64,000 nt of DNA from Streptomyces sp. NBS 14/10 (GCF_002224125.1 NZ_NCSM01000005.1:186001-250000); one strand, 5' to 3'. Shown: positions 17,778 through 27,381, numbered from the stretch's first letter. Translations and numbers: made by a program. The notes: a model not told the origin generated them from the letters alone.

Positions 17778-19685
17778 ATGGCGAGATCTGTCAGACGCAC
17801 CACCCTGGCTCTTCTGCTCAGCGCCGTGCTCGCGATGACGCTGTTCGTCACGGCACCCGCACATGCTCAGGACTCGACGTGGACGGTGAGCGGACCCTCG
17901 GCGCGCTCCGGCCCGCAGGCCCGACTACAACTCGACGCGACCACGGGCGCGCTGACCCTCCAGGTGTCGCGGGGCGGCCGTACGGTGCTCGAACCCTCGC
18001 CCCTCGGCATCCGCACCGAGGGCGCGGATCTGTCGCGGGGTCTGCGGCTGTCGGGGCGCGAGCGCCATGTGGTCGCGGAGCGCTACCGCGCCACCGTCGG
18101 CAAACAACGCGTCCGCGACGTACGCATGACCGAGACGAGGTTCCACTTCCGCGGGGACGGGGGCGCCCGGCTCGACGTCGTGGTCCGGGTCTCGGACGAC
18201 GGCGTCGCCTACCGCTATGTCCTGCCGAAGGGCAGCGGGGACGTCCTCGGCGAGACCTCGGCCTTCACGCTGCCCACGGACGCGACGGCGTGGCTCGGCG
18301 CCTACCGGCGCGACAACGAGAATCTGTTCAACCAGTACCCGGCGGCCACCGCGCCGACCGGCGAGTACATGGCACAGGCGCTGTTCGAGACGCGGGGCAC
18401 CTACGCCCTGATCGCCGAGTCGGACCTCAGCGGCCGCTACTCCGCCGCCCGCCTGGTCCACGAGGCGGGCCTGCCCACCTATCGCATCGGGCTGTGGGAC
18501 GAGCGGGTCACCTCCGACGGCGCGCTGAGCACACCGTGGCGGGCGCTGGTCGTGGGCGATCTCGCGACCGTCACGGAGTCCACCTTCACCGATGACCTGG
18601 CGCCCGCCTCGCGGGTCGCCGACACCTCGTGGATCCGGCCGGGGCCCGCCCTGTGGACCTGGCTGGCCGGGGGAAAACCCGCCGGGCAGAGCCTGTCGAT
18701 GCAGAAGGGGTACGTGGACTACGCGGCCCAGCGCGGCTGGCCGTATGTGGTGGTCGACGCCGGCTGGTACTTCGACCCGGACCAGTGGGACGTCACCGAC
18801 CCCAACTGGCAGACGAACAGCTGGATCCCGGAGCTCGTGACCTACGCGCGGGAGCGCGGCGTCGGCATCCAGGTCTGGATCCACCACCGCGATCTGGACA
18901 CGGCCGAGGAGCGTGAGCAGTGGCTGCCCACCCTGGAGAGGTGGGGCGTGAAGGGGGTGAAGATCGACTTCATGGACTCCGAATCGCAGGACACGCTGCG
19001 CTGGTACGACGAGATCCTTCCGGCCACCGCCGCCCACCATCTGCTGGTCAACTTCCATGGCTCGACGATCCCCAAGGGCATCCAGCGCACCTGGCCGCAT
19101 GTGATGACGATGGAAGGCGTCAACGGCGAGGAGAAGCGCGTCAACACCGCGCAGCATCTGACCACGCTCCCCTTCACCCGCAACGTCATCGGCTCCATGG
19201 ACTTCACCCCGGGCGCCTTCCACCGCCCGCAGCGTCCGAACGCGGCCTCGGACTCGGGCGAGCTGGGTCTGTCCGTGCTGTACGAGTCCGGTATCCAGAA
19301 CCTCGCGGGCACCCCCGAGTCGTATGACGCTCGCCCACTCGCACGGGGCTTCCTCGAACAGCTCCCCGCGGCCTGGGACCGCACCCGGCTGCTCGCGGGG
19401 CGGCCCGGCGAGAGCGCGGTGCTGGCCCGGGCGAGCGGCGGGCGGTGGTTCATCGGCGGCACCTTCGCCGGCGCCGGGCACACCGCCGAGGTGCCGCTGC
19501 GGCTGGGGTCGGGCACCTGGCTGGTCGATCTGGTCCTCGACGGCCCCGACGGCCTGGTACGCGAACCTCGGGTGATGCGCGGCGGGGACACCCTGTCCGT
19601 GCCGGTCGTGGCGGACGGCGGCTTCGCGGCCATCGCCTGCCGCTGGCACCCCGGCCGCACCAGCTGCGACCGGTCGGCCGCCTGA
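17778..19685 (+). CDS. Secreted glycoside hydrolase family 97 (alpha-glucosidase/alpha-galactosidase type)
   Basis: A 635-residue protein with a Sec signal peptide (ARSVRRTTLALLLSAVLAMT, cleavage near AHAQDS). The N-terminal beta-sandwich of GH97 (about residues 30-270) precedes a TIM barrel with YVVVDAGWYFDPDQW, HHRDLD and GVKGVKIDFMDSE, followed by HGSTIPKGIQRTWPHVMTMEGVNGEE. A C-terminal beta domain ends the protein. GH97 has both inverting (Glu base) and retaining (Asp nucleophile) members. The Asp in KIDFMD fits the retaining alpha-galactosidase type, but specificity needs testing. ATG 17778 has GGGAGG 5 bp upstream. Confidence 0.9.
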   Translation: MARSVRRTTLALLLSAVLAMTLFVTAPAHAQDSTWTVSGPSARSGPQARLQLDATTGALTLQVSRGGRTVLEPSPLGIRTEGADLSRGLRLSGRERHVVAERYRATVGKQRVRDVRMTETRFHFRGDGGARLDVVVRVSDDGVAYRYVLPKGSGDVLGETSAFTLPTDATAWLGAYRRDNENLFNQYPAATAPTGEYMAQALFETRGTYALIAESDLSGRYSAARLVHEAGLPTYRIGLWDERVTSDGALSTPWRALVVGDLATVTESTFTDDLAPASRVADTSWIRPGPALWTWLAGGKPAGQSLSMQKGYVDYAAQRGWPYVVVDAGWYFDPDQWDVTDPNWQTNSWIPELVTYARERGVGIQVWIHHRDLDTAEEREQWLPTLERWGVKGVKIDFMDSESQDTLRWYDEILPATAAHHLLVNFHGSTIPKGIQRTWPHVMTMEGVNGEEKRVNTAQHLTTLPFTRNVIGSMDFTPGAFHRPQRPNAASDSGELGLSVLYESGIQNLAGTPESYDARPLARGFLEQLPAAWDRTRLLAGRPGESAVLARASGGRWFIGGTFAGAGHTAEVPLRLGSGTWLVDLVLDGPDGLVREPRVMRGGDTLSVPVVADGGFAAIACRWHPGRTSCDRSAA

Positions 19686-19715
19686 GCCGGGAGCCGGCGC
19701 CACCGCTCGGCGGGC

Positions 19716-19940
19716 TCAGCTCGCGCGACCGCCGCTTCCGCGCACCTCGAGTCCGTCGAGGAGCTTACGGGTGGCCTCGGCCACCGCCTCGACGGCCTGG
19801 TCGAAGACCTCACGGTTATGGGCGGCGGGCGCGCGGAACCCGGACACCTTGCGGACGTACTGCAGGGCAGCCGCCTCGATGTCCTCGTCGTGGAGCTCGG
19901 GCGTCATGGGCGGGCGGAGTGTCTTGATGCTGCGGCACAT
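19716..19940 (-). CDS. DUF2277 family small protein
   Basis: A 74-residue protein starting MCRSIKTLRPP with AALQYVRKVSGF and VAEATRKLLDGL, which matches the conserved actinobacterial DUF2277 family (typical N-terminus Met-Cys-Arg). The family has no established function. The gene is short, mostly helical and lies between GH97 and the transhydrogenase gene, separated from the latter by 37 bp. It could be cotranscribed upstream of nothing else, since the transhydrogenase lies upstream of it on the same strand. Confidence 0.85.
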   Translation of the reverse strand: MCRSIKTLRPPMTPELHDEDIEAAALQYVRKVSGFRAPAAHNREVFDQAVEAVAEATRKLLDGLEVRGSGGRAS

Positions 19941-19977
19941 GCCTCCAGTGTGCGCCCCGCCACTGACAACGGGGGCT

Positions 19978-21402
19978 TCAGTCCCCGAGGTGGTCGATCT
20001 CCCGCATCTTGTTCGTCGCGTCCAGGGCGGCGACCTTGTAGGACTCGGCGAAGGTCGGATAGTTGAACACCGCGTCGACCAGGTAGTCGACGGTACCGCC
20101 GCAGCCCATCACCGCCTGGCCGATGTGGATCAGCTCGGTCGCGCCGGTGCCGAAGCAGTGCACCCCCAGCAGCCGCCGGTCCTGCGGGGACACCAGCAGC
20201 TTCAGCATGCCGTGCGAGTCGCCGACGATCTGACCGCGGGCCAGCTCGCGATAGCGCGAGACGCCGACCTCGAACGGCACACACGCATCGGTGAGCTGGT
20301 CCTCGGTGCGGCCGATGAAGCTGATCTCGGGGATGCTGTAGATCCCGATGGGCTGAAGGTCGTGGATCGGGTTCACCGGCTCGTCGCAGGCGTGGTACGC
20401 GGCGCTGCGGCCCTGCTCCATCGAGGTGGCGGCGAGCGCGGGGAAGCCGATCACGTCGCCGACCGCGTAGATGTGCGGCACGGCCGTGCGGTAGTGCTCG
20501 TCCACCGTGATCCGGCCCCGCCGGTCGGCCGTGAGGCCCGCCTTGCCGAGGTCGAGGTCGTCGGTCAGCCCCTGGCGTCCGGCGGAGTACATCACCGCGT
20601 CGGCGGGGATCTTTTTCCCGCTCTCCAGCACGGTCAGGGCGCCGCGGGCGTGGCGCTCGACCGCCGCGACCGTCTCGCCGAAGCGGAAGGTGACGGCCAG
20701 GTCCCGCAGCCGGTACTTCAGCGCCTCGACCACTTCGACATCGCAGAAGTCCAGCATGCCCTCGCGCTGCTCGACCACCGTGACCTTGCTGCCCAGGGCG
20801 GCGAACATGGAGGCGTATTCGATGCCGATCACCCCCGCGCCCACGATGACCATGGAGCGCGGCACCCGCTCCATGTTCAGGACACTGTCCGAGTCCATGA
20901 TCGTCCGTTCGTCGAACTCCACGGACGCCGGGCGCGCCGGGCGGGTACCCGTGGCGATCACGATATGGCCGGCGGTCAGCAGCTGTTCATGGCCGTCGGC
21001 GTCGCGTACGGCGACGGTGTGGTCGTCCACGAAGCGTCCGACGCCGGCGAACACCGCGACCCGGTTGCGGGCCAACTGGCTGCGGATGACGTCCACTTCG
21101 CGGCTGACCACATGCTGGGTACGAGCCGTCAGATCGGCGACGGTGATCTCGTCCTTGAGGCGGTAGCTCTGGCCGTACAGATCGCGCTGCGTCAGTCCGG
21201 TGAGGTAGAGCACCGCCTCCCGCAGGGTCTTGGAGGGGACGGTCCCGGTGTGTATGGAGACGCCGCCGACCATGTCCGGACGGTCGACGACAGCCACGCT
21301 GCGGCCGAGCTTCGCCGCGGCGATGGCCGCTTTCTGGCCACCCGGGCCGGATCCGATCACGAGCATGTCAAAGTCGGGCACCTGAGAAGTCTGGCACCCC
21401 AT
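19978..21402 (-). CDS. sthA: Si-specific NAD(P)+ transhydrogenase, soluble
   Basis: A flavoprotein of about 474 residues that exchanges hydride between NADPH and NAD+. The FAD motif is [21 protein letters not shown]. The region that in lipoamide dehydrogenases carries the redox Cys pair reads [14 protein letters not shown] and has no cysteine, as expected for SthA. The NAD(P) motif is [21 protein letters not shown]; the C-terminal dimer interface includes [12 protein letters not shown] and [18 protein letters not shown] 21402 is used; an upstream TTG at 21423 has a GGAG-like site and an internal GTG at 21381 gives the more common family N-terminus. Confidence 0.93.
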   Translation of the reverse strand: MGCQTSQVPDFDMLVIGSGPGGQKAAIAAAKLGRSVAVVDRPDMVGGVSIHTGTVPSKTLREAVLYLTGLTQRDLYGQSYRLKDEITVADLTARTQHVVSREVDVIRSQLARNRVAVFAGVGRFVDDHTVAVRDADGHEQLLTAGHIVIATGTRPARPASVEFDERTIMDSDSVLNMERVPRSMVIVGAGVIGIEYASMFAALGSKVTVVEQREGMLDFCDVEVVEALKYRLRDLAVTFRFGETVAAVERHARGALTVLESGKKIPADAVMYSAGRQGLTDDLDLGKAGLTADRRGRITVDEHYRTAVPHIYAVGDVIGFPALAATSMEQGRSAAYHACDEPVNPIHDLQPIGIYSIPEISFIGRTEDQLTDACVPFEVGVSRYRELARGQIVGDSHGMLKLLVSPQDRRLLGVHCFGTGATELIHIGQAVMGCGGTVDYLVDAVFNYPTFAESYKVAALDATNKMREIDHLGD

Positions 21403-21468
21403 GCCACCCGCCCGAAAGAGCAAGAGCCCTTTCTCCGGAGCCCATTTGGGGCTGCCGCCCCGCGGGCC

Positions 21469-23814
21469 TCAGGCGCGGCGGTCGGGGCGACGGCCGGGGG
21501 GCTGGCGCGGCTCGGGGCGGGCGGTGGGCTCGGGGACCTTGCGGGTCTGCGGCGACTTCTCGGTGACGGTGAGCGGGCGCCCGTAGTGGCGGATCTCCAG
21601 CGGGGCGCCGCGCACCATGGTGTAGGTGGCGGTGGCGTCGGTGATCTCCACCCGCAGGCACCGGCCCAGCACCTGGACGGTGAAGGCCAGCCGGGCCAGC
21701 TTCTCCGGCAGCTTGGGCGAGAAGTTGAGGCTGCCGTCGGTGTGGCGCATCCCGCCGAATCCGGCCACCAGCGCGATCCAGGTGCCGGCCAGCGAGGCGA
21801 TATGCAGTCCGTCGCGGGTATTGTGCTCCAGGTCCCTGAGGTCCATCAGGGCGGCCTCACCCAAGTAGTCGTAGGCCAGGCGCAGATGGCCGACCTCGGC
21901 GGCGATGACGGCCTGGGCGCAGGCGGACAGGGAGGAGTCGCGGACGGTCATCGCCTCGTAGTACGCGAAGTCGCGTGCCTTCTGCTCGTCGGTGAAGGCA
22001 TCGCCGCGCAGATACAGCGCCAGCACCAGGTCGGCCTGTTTGACGACCTGCTTGCGGTACAGGTCGAAGTAGGGGAAGTGGAGCATCAGCGGGTACTGGT
22101 CGGGATGCGTGCCCTCGAAGTCCCACACCTGGTGGTCGGTGAAGTCGGCCGACTGCTCATGGACGCCCAGGGTCTTGTTGTACGGGATCGTCATGGCCTC
22201 GGCGGCGTCCCGCCAGGCCGCGGCCTCCTCGTCGTCCACCCCCAGCACGGCACCCTTGGCCGGGTGGCGCTCGACGACGTCCGCGGCGGCGCGCAGGTTC
22301 GACTGGGCCATGAGGTTGGTGTAGAGGTTGTCGTCGCCGAGCGCGCTGTACTCGTCGGGGCCGGTCACCCCGTCGATGTGGAAGCGGCCGTGGTGGTCGT
22401 GGTGGCCCAGCGAGCGCCACAGCCGGGCCGTCTCCACCAGCAGTTCCACCGCGGTCTCGCGCTCGAAGTCGTCGTCGCCGGTGGCCGAGACGTAGCGCAC
22501 CACGGCGTCGGCCACGTCCGCGTTGACATGGAAGGCCGCCGTGCCGGCCGGCCAGTACCCGGAGCACTCGGACCCCTCGATGGTGCGCCAGGGGAAGGCG
22601 GCGCCGTGGTGGCCGAGCTGGCGGGCCCGCTCCCGGGCGGCGGGCAGTGTGGACTGCCGCCAGCGCAGCGCCTCGGCGACGGATTCGGGGAAGGTGTAGG
22701 TGAGCAGCGGCAGCACGAAGGTGTCGGTGTCCCAGAAGGAGTGTCCGTCGTAGCCGGCCCCGGTCAGGCCCTTGGCGGGGATCGCCCGCTCCTCCGCGCG
22801 GGCCCCGGCCTGCAGCACGTGGAAGAGGGCGAAGCGCACGGCCTGCTGGATCTCGGCGTCGCCCTCGACCTCGACGTCCGCGCGGCTCCAGAAGCCCTCG
22901 AGCCAGCCCCGCTGCTGGTCCACCAGGCCCTTCCAGCCGGTGCTCGCGGCGCCGGCCAGCGCGGCCTCCACCTGGTCCCGGACGGCGGGCAGCGAGCGGG
23001 CGCCGGACCAGCCGTAGGCGACCAGCTTCTCCAGCCGCAGCACCTCACCCGGCTTGAGCACCGAGGTGACGGTGAGGCGGGCGACGTCCTCGCTGCTCTC
23101 ACTCGAGGTGCGGGTGGGCGGCGGTCCGCTGATGAAGTGGTCGGCGGCGGAGGCGACCCGCAGCCGGCTGGCCTCGGTGCAGTGGATCAGGAGCAGCCGC
23201 ATGTCATGGGCGGCGTGCTCCTCGGGCCGCAGGGGGGACTCCAGGGCGGCGGCGACCCGGGGGTCGCCGGCGCGGTGCGGCAGTTGTTCGTTGGCGACCA
23301 GCTCGGACTGGACGACGATCCGGACCTCCGCGTCCACGGCCTCCACCTCGTAGGCGACGGCGGCGATGGCCCGCTGAGTGAGGGAGACCATCCGGGTGGA
23401 GCGCAGCTTCACGGTGGTGCCGGAGGGGGAGGTCCACTCGCAGGTGCGGTGCAGCAGCCCACCGCGCAGATCGAGGACGCGCTCGTGCGAGCGCAGCCGC
23501 CCGTAGCGCAGATCGAAGGGCTCGTCGTCCACCAGCAGCCTGATGATCTTGCCATTGGTGACGTTGATCATGGACTGGCCGGACTCGGGGTAGCCGTAGC
23601 CGGCCTCGGCGTACGGCAGGGGGCGCAGCTCGTGCACGCCGTTGAGATAGGAGCCGGGCCAGCCGTGCGGCTCGCCTTCGTCCAGGTTGCCGCGCCAGCC
23701 CACATGGCCGTTGGAGAGCGCGAAGACGGACTCGCTCTGCGGCAGCACATCGAGGTGGAGCTCGGTTTCGCGGAGCATCCAGGGGTCGACGGCGTATGAG
23801 GAATCGGTGATCAC
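21469..23814 (-). CDS. Glycoside hydrolase family 65 disaccharide phosphorylase
   Basis: A 781-residue enzyme of the maltose/trehalose/kojibiose phosphorylase family. It cleaves an alpha-linked glucose disaccharide with phosphate to give beta-glucose 1-phosphate. The (alpha/alpha)6 barrel has GHSFWDTDTFVLP and the general acid Glu in GVTGPDEYSAL, plus the phosphate-site region near the C-terminal part of the barrel. The C-terminal tail is Arg/Pro-rich. It is preceded by the beta-phosphoglucomutase gene with a 4-bp overlap, which supports phosphorolysis followed by conversion to glucose 6-phosphate. No signal peptide, so it acts in the cytoplasm. Which disaccharide is used cannot be decided here. 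Confidence 0.92.
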   Translation of the reverse strand: MITDSSYAVDPWMLRETELHLDVLPQSESVFALSNGHVGWRGNLDEGEPHGWPGSYLNGVHELRPLPYAEAGYGYPESGQSMINVTNGKIIRLLVDDEPFDLRYGRLRSHERVLDLRGGLLHRTCEWTSPSGTTVKLRSTRMVSLTQRAIAAVAYEVEAVDAEVRIVVQSELVANEQLPHRAGDPRVAAALESPLRPEEHAAHDMRLLLIHCTEASRLRVASAADHFISGPPPTRTSSESSEDVARLTVTSVLKPGEVLRLEKLVAYGWSGARSLPAVRDQVEAALAGAASTGWKGLVDQQRGWLEGFWSRADVEVEGDAEIQQAVRFALFHVLQAGARAEERAIPAKGLTGAGYDGHSFWDTDTFVLPLLTYTFPESVAEALRWRQSTLPAARERARQLGHHGAAFPWRTIEGSECSGYWPAGTAAFHVNADVADAVVRYVSATGDDDFERETAVELLVETARLWRSLGHHDHHGRFHIDGVTGPDEYSALGDDNLYTNLMAQSNLRAAADVVERHPAKGAVLGVDDEEAAAWRDAAEAMTIPYNKTLGVHEQSADFTDHQVWDFEGTHPDQYPLMLHFPYFDLYRKQVVKQADLVLALYLRGDAFTDEQKARDFAYYEAMTVRDSSLSACAQAVIAAEVGHLRLAYDYLGEAALMDLRDLEHNTRDGLHIASLAGTWIALVAGFGGMRHTDGSLNFSPKLPEKLARLAFTVQVLGRCLRVEITDATATYTMVRGAPLEIRHYGRPLTVTEKSPQTRKVPEPTARPEPRQPPGRRPDRRA

Positions 23815-24557
23815 GAGGCGTCCTCCTCCAGCAGCTCGGCGAGGTCCCGCACCACGATGTCCGCGCCGTGGGCGCGCAGCGCCTCGGCCTGGCCGACCCG
23901 GTCGACGCCCACGACACAGCCGAAGCGCCCGCCGCGGCCGGCCTCCATGCCCGCCAGGGCGTCCTCGAACACCGCGGCGGCCGCGGGGGCGACGCCCAGG
24001 TCGCGGGCGGCTTCCAGGAAGGTGTCCGGATGCGGCTTGCCCGGCAGCCCGCGCTCGGCGGCGACCACGCCGTCGATACGGACCTCGAAGAGGTGTTCTA
24101 TCTTCGCAGAGATCAGGACATCGCGGCAGTTGGCGCTCGACGAGACGACCGCGGTACGCAGGCCCGCGGCGCGGACCGCCTCGGCAAAGCGCACCGACCC
24201 CGGGTACGCCTCGACCCCCTCTTCCCGGATCTTCGCCAGGACCAGGGCGTTCTTACGGGTGCCGAGGCCGTGCACCGTGTCCGCGTCGGGCGGGTCCCGG
24301 TCCGTCCCCTCGGGCAACTCGATCCCCCGGGACGCCAGGAAGGTGCGCACCCCGTCGGCGCGGGGCCGCCCGTCGACGTACTCGTCGTAGTCGTCGACCT
24401 TGTCGAAGGGGCGGAAGCCGGGGCCCTCGCGGCGCCGGAGGAAGTCGTCGAACATCTCCTTCCACGCCGCCGCGTGGATCACCGCGGTGCGGGTCAGCAC
24501 CCCGTCGAGATCGAACAGGCAGGCCCGGACGGACTCCGGGAGGCGGAGCTTGGTCAT
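23811..24557 (-). CDS. pgmB: Beta-phosphoglucomutase-like HAD hydrolase
   Basis: A 248-residue HAD-superfamily protein. Motif I is CLFDLDGVLTRTAV with the nucleophile Asp and acid/base Asp, motif II is TAVVSSSANC and motif III/IV is GKPHPD...AVFEDALAGMEAG. The cap domain lies between residues about 20 and 110. It is translationally coupled to the GH65 gene, whose product beta-glucose 1-phosphate is the substrate of beta-phosphoglucomutase, so this role is likely. Confidence 0.88.
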   Translation of the reverse strand: MTKLRLPESVRACLFDLDGVLTRTAVIHAAAWKEMFDDFLRRREGPGFRPFDKVDDYDEYVDGRPRADGVRTFLASRGIELPEGTDRDPPDADTVHGLGTRKNALVLAKIREEGVEAYPGSVRFAEAVRAAGLRTAVVSSSANCRDVLISAKIEHLFEVRIDGVVAAERGLPGKPHPDTFLEAARDLGVAPAAAAVFEDALAGMEAGRGGRFGCVVGVDRVGQAEALRAHGADIVVRDLAELLEEDAS

Positions 24558-24612
24558 GGCTCCCGGTTCCCCAGCAGCCGTCGGTCTATGCGTCGAATCG
24601 GCGAGGCGGCAG

Positions 24613-24657
24613 GGGGCACCTCCCAGCGGTAGCTGGGGGAGAACCGAGCCTTAAAAA
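24613..24657. repeat. Dispersed 45-bp repeat, copy A, hairpin-forming
   Basis: This block is the inverted counterpart of 25864-25908. I count 42 of 45 positions matching, and 37 of 38 in the core. The centre forms a hairpin with stem CCCAGC/GCTGGG and a 4-base loop; the core mismatch between copies falls in the loop, so the stem is conserved. It lies between the HAD and Gfo/Idh/MocA genes, where it may also act as a terminator. Confidence 0.8.
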
Positions 24658-24664
24658 GGGAGCC

Positions 24665-25561
24665 TCAGCGCGGGGCGATGGTGCGGCCGAGGCGGCGGGA
24701 GGCGTCGGCGGCCTCCAGGATGGCCACCACCTCGCGGCCGAACCGCACGTCACACGGGTCGCCGGTGCCGGTGCGGGCGCCTCGCAGCAGCCGGTCCGTG
24801 GCCGCGGTGAACGCCTCGACGGGGCTGATCCCCGCGTCGGGGACGGCGGCCACGCCCTGTTCACCGTAGAAGTCGCAGGTGTGCGCGACGGCGGCGGGCC
24901 GGGCGTCCAGGGTGAGCGCGAGGGTGCCGACCGCGCCCGAACGGTGGCGCAGCAGCACATGTGCCGCCCCGCGCGGGCCGCCGACCGCGGTGACCTCGGC
25001 GACCGGGCCCAGCACGGGCAGCAGGACGGACAGGGCGTGCGGGCCGACGTCCCACAGGCCGCCGCGCTCCCGCCGCCATGGGGAGCCTCCGTAGGGGTTG
25101 CCGGGCCGGAAGATCGAGGCGAAGGCCGTCGCCCGGCCGCCGTCCCAGCCTCCGTCGGCCGCGGCACGGGTGAGGAAGTCCTCCACCGGCTGGGCGAAGC
25201 GGCGGGTGAAGAACACCACGGAGGCCAACCCGCGCTCCTCGACGGCGTCCACCACGCGATCGGCGTCGTCGGTGGTGAAGGCGAGCGGCTTGTCGAGCAG
25301 CAGATGGCGCCCGGCGCGCGCGGCGCGCAGCGCCAGGTCGCTCTGGATGTCCGGCGGCAGGGCCACGGCGACCGCCTCGACGTCGGCGATCAGCTCGTCG
25401 GGCCGGTCGTAGGCCCGGATGCCGTACCGCTCGGCCAGCGTCCGCGCCTTGACCGGGTCCCGGCCCCAGACGCCCACCAGCTCCGCCTCGGGGTGCGCGG
25501 CGAGGGCCGCGCCCTGGGTCTCGGCCGCCCAGTGACCCGTGCCCAGCAGTCCGAACCGCAA
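24665..25561 (-). CDS. Gfo/Idh/MocA family oxidoreductase (second copy)
   Basis: A 298-residue protein, shorter than usual for the family. The N-terminal motif is MRFGLLGTGHWAAETQG and the catalytic Lys sits in LLLDKPLAFTTDDAD, a DKP variant of EKP. The C-terminal sheet domain includes GGLWDVGPHALSVLLPVLG. The likely role is NAD(P)-dependent oxidation of a sugar or cyclitol; the substrate is unknown. It is flanked by inverted copies of a 45-bp dispersed repeat, and transcription runs toward the GH65 operon. Confidence 0.85.
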   Translation of the reverse strand: MRFGLLGTGHWAAETQGAALAAHPEAELVGVWGRDPVKARTLAERYGIRAYDRPDELIADVEAVAVALPPDIQSDLALRAARAGRHLLLDKPLAFTTDDADRVVDAVEERGLASVVFFTRRFAQPVEDFLTRAAADGGWDGGRATAFASIFRPGNPYGGSPWRRERGGLWDVGPHALSVLLPVLGPVAEVTAVGGPRGAAHVLLRHRSGAVGTLALTLDARPAAVAHTCDFYGEQGVAAVPDAGISPVEAFTAATDRLLRGARTGTGDPCDVRFGREVVAILEAADASRRLGRTIAPR

Positions 25562-26157
25562 TGCCGCCCCCTGTGTCTCCCGGTGCTCCGCTCATTGCCG
25601 GGCGCGATCCTACGCCGCGCGGTGCGGGTCGGCGGAAGAGGGCCGGGAGATCGGTGGTGCCCCCGCGCGGGGGAGGCCCGCCACCCGGTCGGATGCGGGG
25701 GCGAGCCGCCGGGCGGTGGCGGTGGCAGTGTGAGCCTCGGCCGGGCCGCCGGGCGGCCACCGCGGCCGTACCGGGCAGCGGGAGCCCTCGTCCCGTGGCA
25801 CGGCCGTGACTCCACCCGCACCACCGCTGGAGGAATCCCGTGGCCCGTGGCCCGATCCGCGCGTTTTTGTGGCTCGGTTCTCCCCCAGCCACCGCTGGGA
25901 GGTGCCCCAGGGGCGCTACAGCCCCTGTCGACGGTCGACCACGCGGCGGTAGCCGCAAATCGACCGCAGCCTCGCCCGCCCGCGCGGCGGAGCCGCATAT
26001 TGATCGCAGCCCCGCGGCCTCCGCGCGCTCTCCCTTTCACGGTGACATCAGCGCCTTCGGCGCGGGCGGCCGCGCCCCTTCGGCTCACTCACCTGGGCGT
26101 CGGGAAGGCGCAGCGACCGCCCCGCGCGCCGACGGCCCGCGGACCCTGCCGCTCACC
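25562..26157. other. Repeat-rich spacer upstream of the beta-propeller gene
   Basis: No gene is well supported in this 596-bp stretch. It contains a 14-bp perfect C/G palindrome (25660-25673), the second copy of the dispersed repeat (25864-25908), and two related direct blocks around 25951 and 25990 (both contain a GCCGCA-A/T-AT-GA-CGCAGCC pattern) typical of Streptomyces intergenic repeats. A plus-strand frame stays open from GTG 25840, which has GGAGGA 5 bp upstream, through the repeats into the next gene. Confidence 0.5.
25864..25908. repeat. Dispersed 45-bp repeat, copy B, inverted relative to copy A
   Basis: Reverse-complement match of 24613-24657. The hairpin stem CCCAGC/GCTGGG is retained with a different loop base. 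Together the two copies enclose the Gfo/Idh/MocA gene as inverted repeats about 1.2 kb apart. No transposase is associated. Confidence 0.8.
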
Positions 26158-27381
26158 GTGGCGCGCCACTCCCCCGCCCGGCGGCGGGCCGTGCGGCTGC
26201 GGGTGGCGGGGGCGCTGCTGCTGGTGTGCGCCGCGGCTTCGGCCTGTGCCGCCTCCGACGAGCAGACGCGGCCGGCGCGCACGAAGCCGTCGCGGACGTC
26301 CAGCGCGTCGGCGTCGGCGTCGGCCGCGGCCTCGAAGGCCGCCGCCGCCCGGCTGCTGCCCGGGATGCCACCGCCGCTTGACCCGCACGACCTGTACGCG
26401 GCCGACCGGCCGGGCAAGCTGTCCCCGGCGGTCAAGGGCTTGCCGCCGCGGGTGTATGTGCCGAACACGCTGTCCAACACGGTCAGCGTCATCGACCCGA
26501 AGACGTACAAGGTGATCCGCACCCTCCGGGTCGGCAGCCAGCCGCAGCACGTCGTGCCCTCCTGGGACCTGAAGACGCTGTGGGTCAACAACGACCTCGG
26601 CAACAGCCTGACCCCGATCGACCCGGCCACCGGGAAGACCGGCCGCCCGGTGGACGTCCACGATCCGTACAACCTCTACTTCACTCCCGACGGCAAGTAC
26701 GCGGTGGTGATGGCCTCCGCGGACCGGGCGCTGGTGTTCCGGGACGCGCACACCATGCGGGTGGTGAAGTCGGTGCCGGTGTCGTGCTACGGCGTCAACC
26801 ACGCGGACTTCTCGCCCGACGGCCGCTACTTCATCGTGTCCTGCGAGTTCTCCGGCGAGCTGCTGAAGGTGGACACGGCCCGGATGAAGGTGATCGGGCA
26901 GCAGCGGCTGCCGCTCGTGGGCGCCATGCCGCAGGACGTGAAGATCTCACCGGACGGCCGGACCTGGTACATCGCCGACATGATGGCCGACGGGGTGTGG
27001 GTGCTGAACGGGGACGCCTTCACCCGGCCCCGGCTGCTGCCCACCGGCCAGGGCGCCCACGGTCTGTATGTCAGCCGGGACTCCCGCAGCATGTACATCA
27101 CCAACCGCGGCGAGGGCACCATCTCGGTCCTGTCGCTCGCCACCGGCAAGCTGGTGGGGCGCTGGCGGCTGCCCGGCGGCGGCAGCCCCGATATGGGCGG
27201 GGTGTCCGCCGATGGAAAGGTGCTGTGGCTCTCCGGCCGCTACAACTCCGAGGTGTACGCGATCGCCACCCGCGACGGCCGGCTGCTGGCCCGGATCCCG
27301 GTGGGCGGCGGCCCGCACGGGCTGGCGGTCTTTCCCCAGCCGGGCCGCTACTCTCTGGGCCACACCGGCGTCTTCCGCTGA
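26158..27381 (+). CDS. YVTN/YncE-like beta-propeller lipoprotein or secreted protein
   Basis: A protein of about 407 residues. The N-terminus (RRRAVRLRVAGALLLVCAAASACAAS) looks like a signal peptide with a possible lipobox ending at Cys, followed by a Ser/Ala-rich linker. The rest is a seven-bladed propeller of YVTN-type repeats, for example VYVPNTLSNTVSVIDPKTYKVI, YFTPDGKYAVVMAS, DVKISPDGRTWYIADM and MYITNRGEGTISVLSLATG. Propellers of this kind act as extracellular binding or scaffold modules. GTG 26158 is a compromise: it gives a normal leader but has no clear ribosome site, while GTG 25840 has a good one but would add about 106 residues encoded by repeat sequence. Confidence 0.78.
   Translation: MARHSPARRRAVRLRVAGALLLVCAAASACAASDEQTRPARTKPSRTSSASASASAAASKAAAARLLPGMPPPLDPHDLYAADRPGKLSPAVKGLPPRVYVPNTLSNTVSVIDPKTYKVIRTLRVGSQPQHVVPSWDLKTLWVNNDLGNSLTPIDPATGKTGRPVDVHDPYNLYFTPDGKYAVVMASADRALVFRDAHTMRVVKSVPVSCYGVNHADFSPDGRYFIVSCEFSGELLKVDTARMKVIGQQRLPLVGAMPQDVKISPDGRTWYIADMMADGVWVLNGDAFTRPRLLPTGQGAHGLYVSRDSRSMYITNRGEGTISVLSLATGKLVGRWRLPGGGSPDMGGVSADGKVLWLSGRYNSEVYAIATRDGRLLARIPVGGGPHGLAVFPQPGRYSLGHTGVFR

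Noticed and set aside
19771..23799. Plus-strand open frame of 1342 codons opposite sthA and GH65
   Set aside because: It is antisense to two well-supported genes, is rich in His/Arg/Gly/Val as expected for a high-GC shadow frame, and has no recognisable domain.
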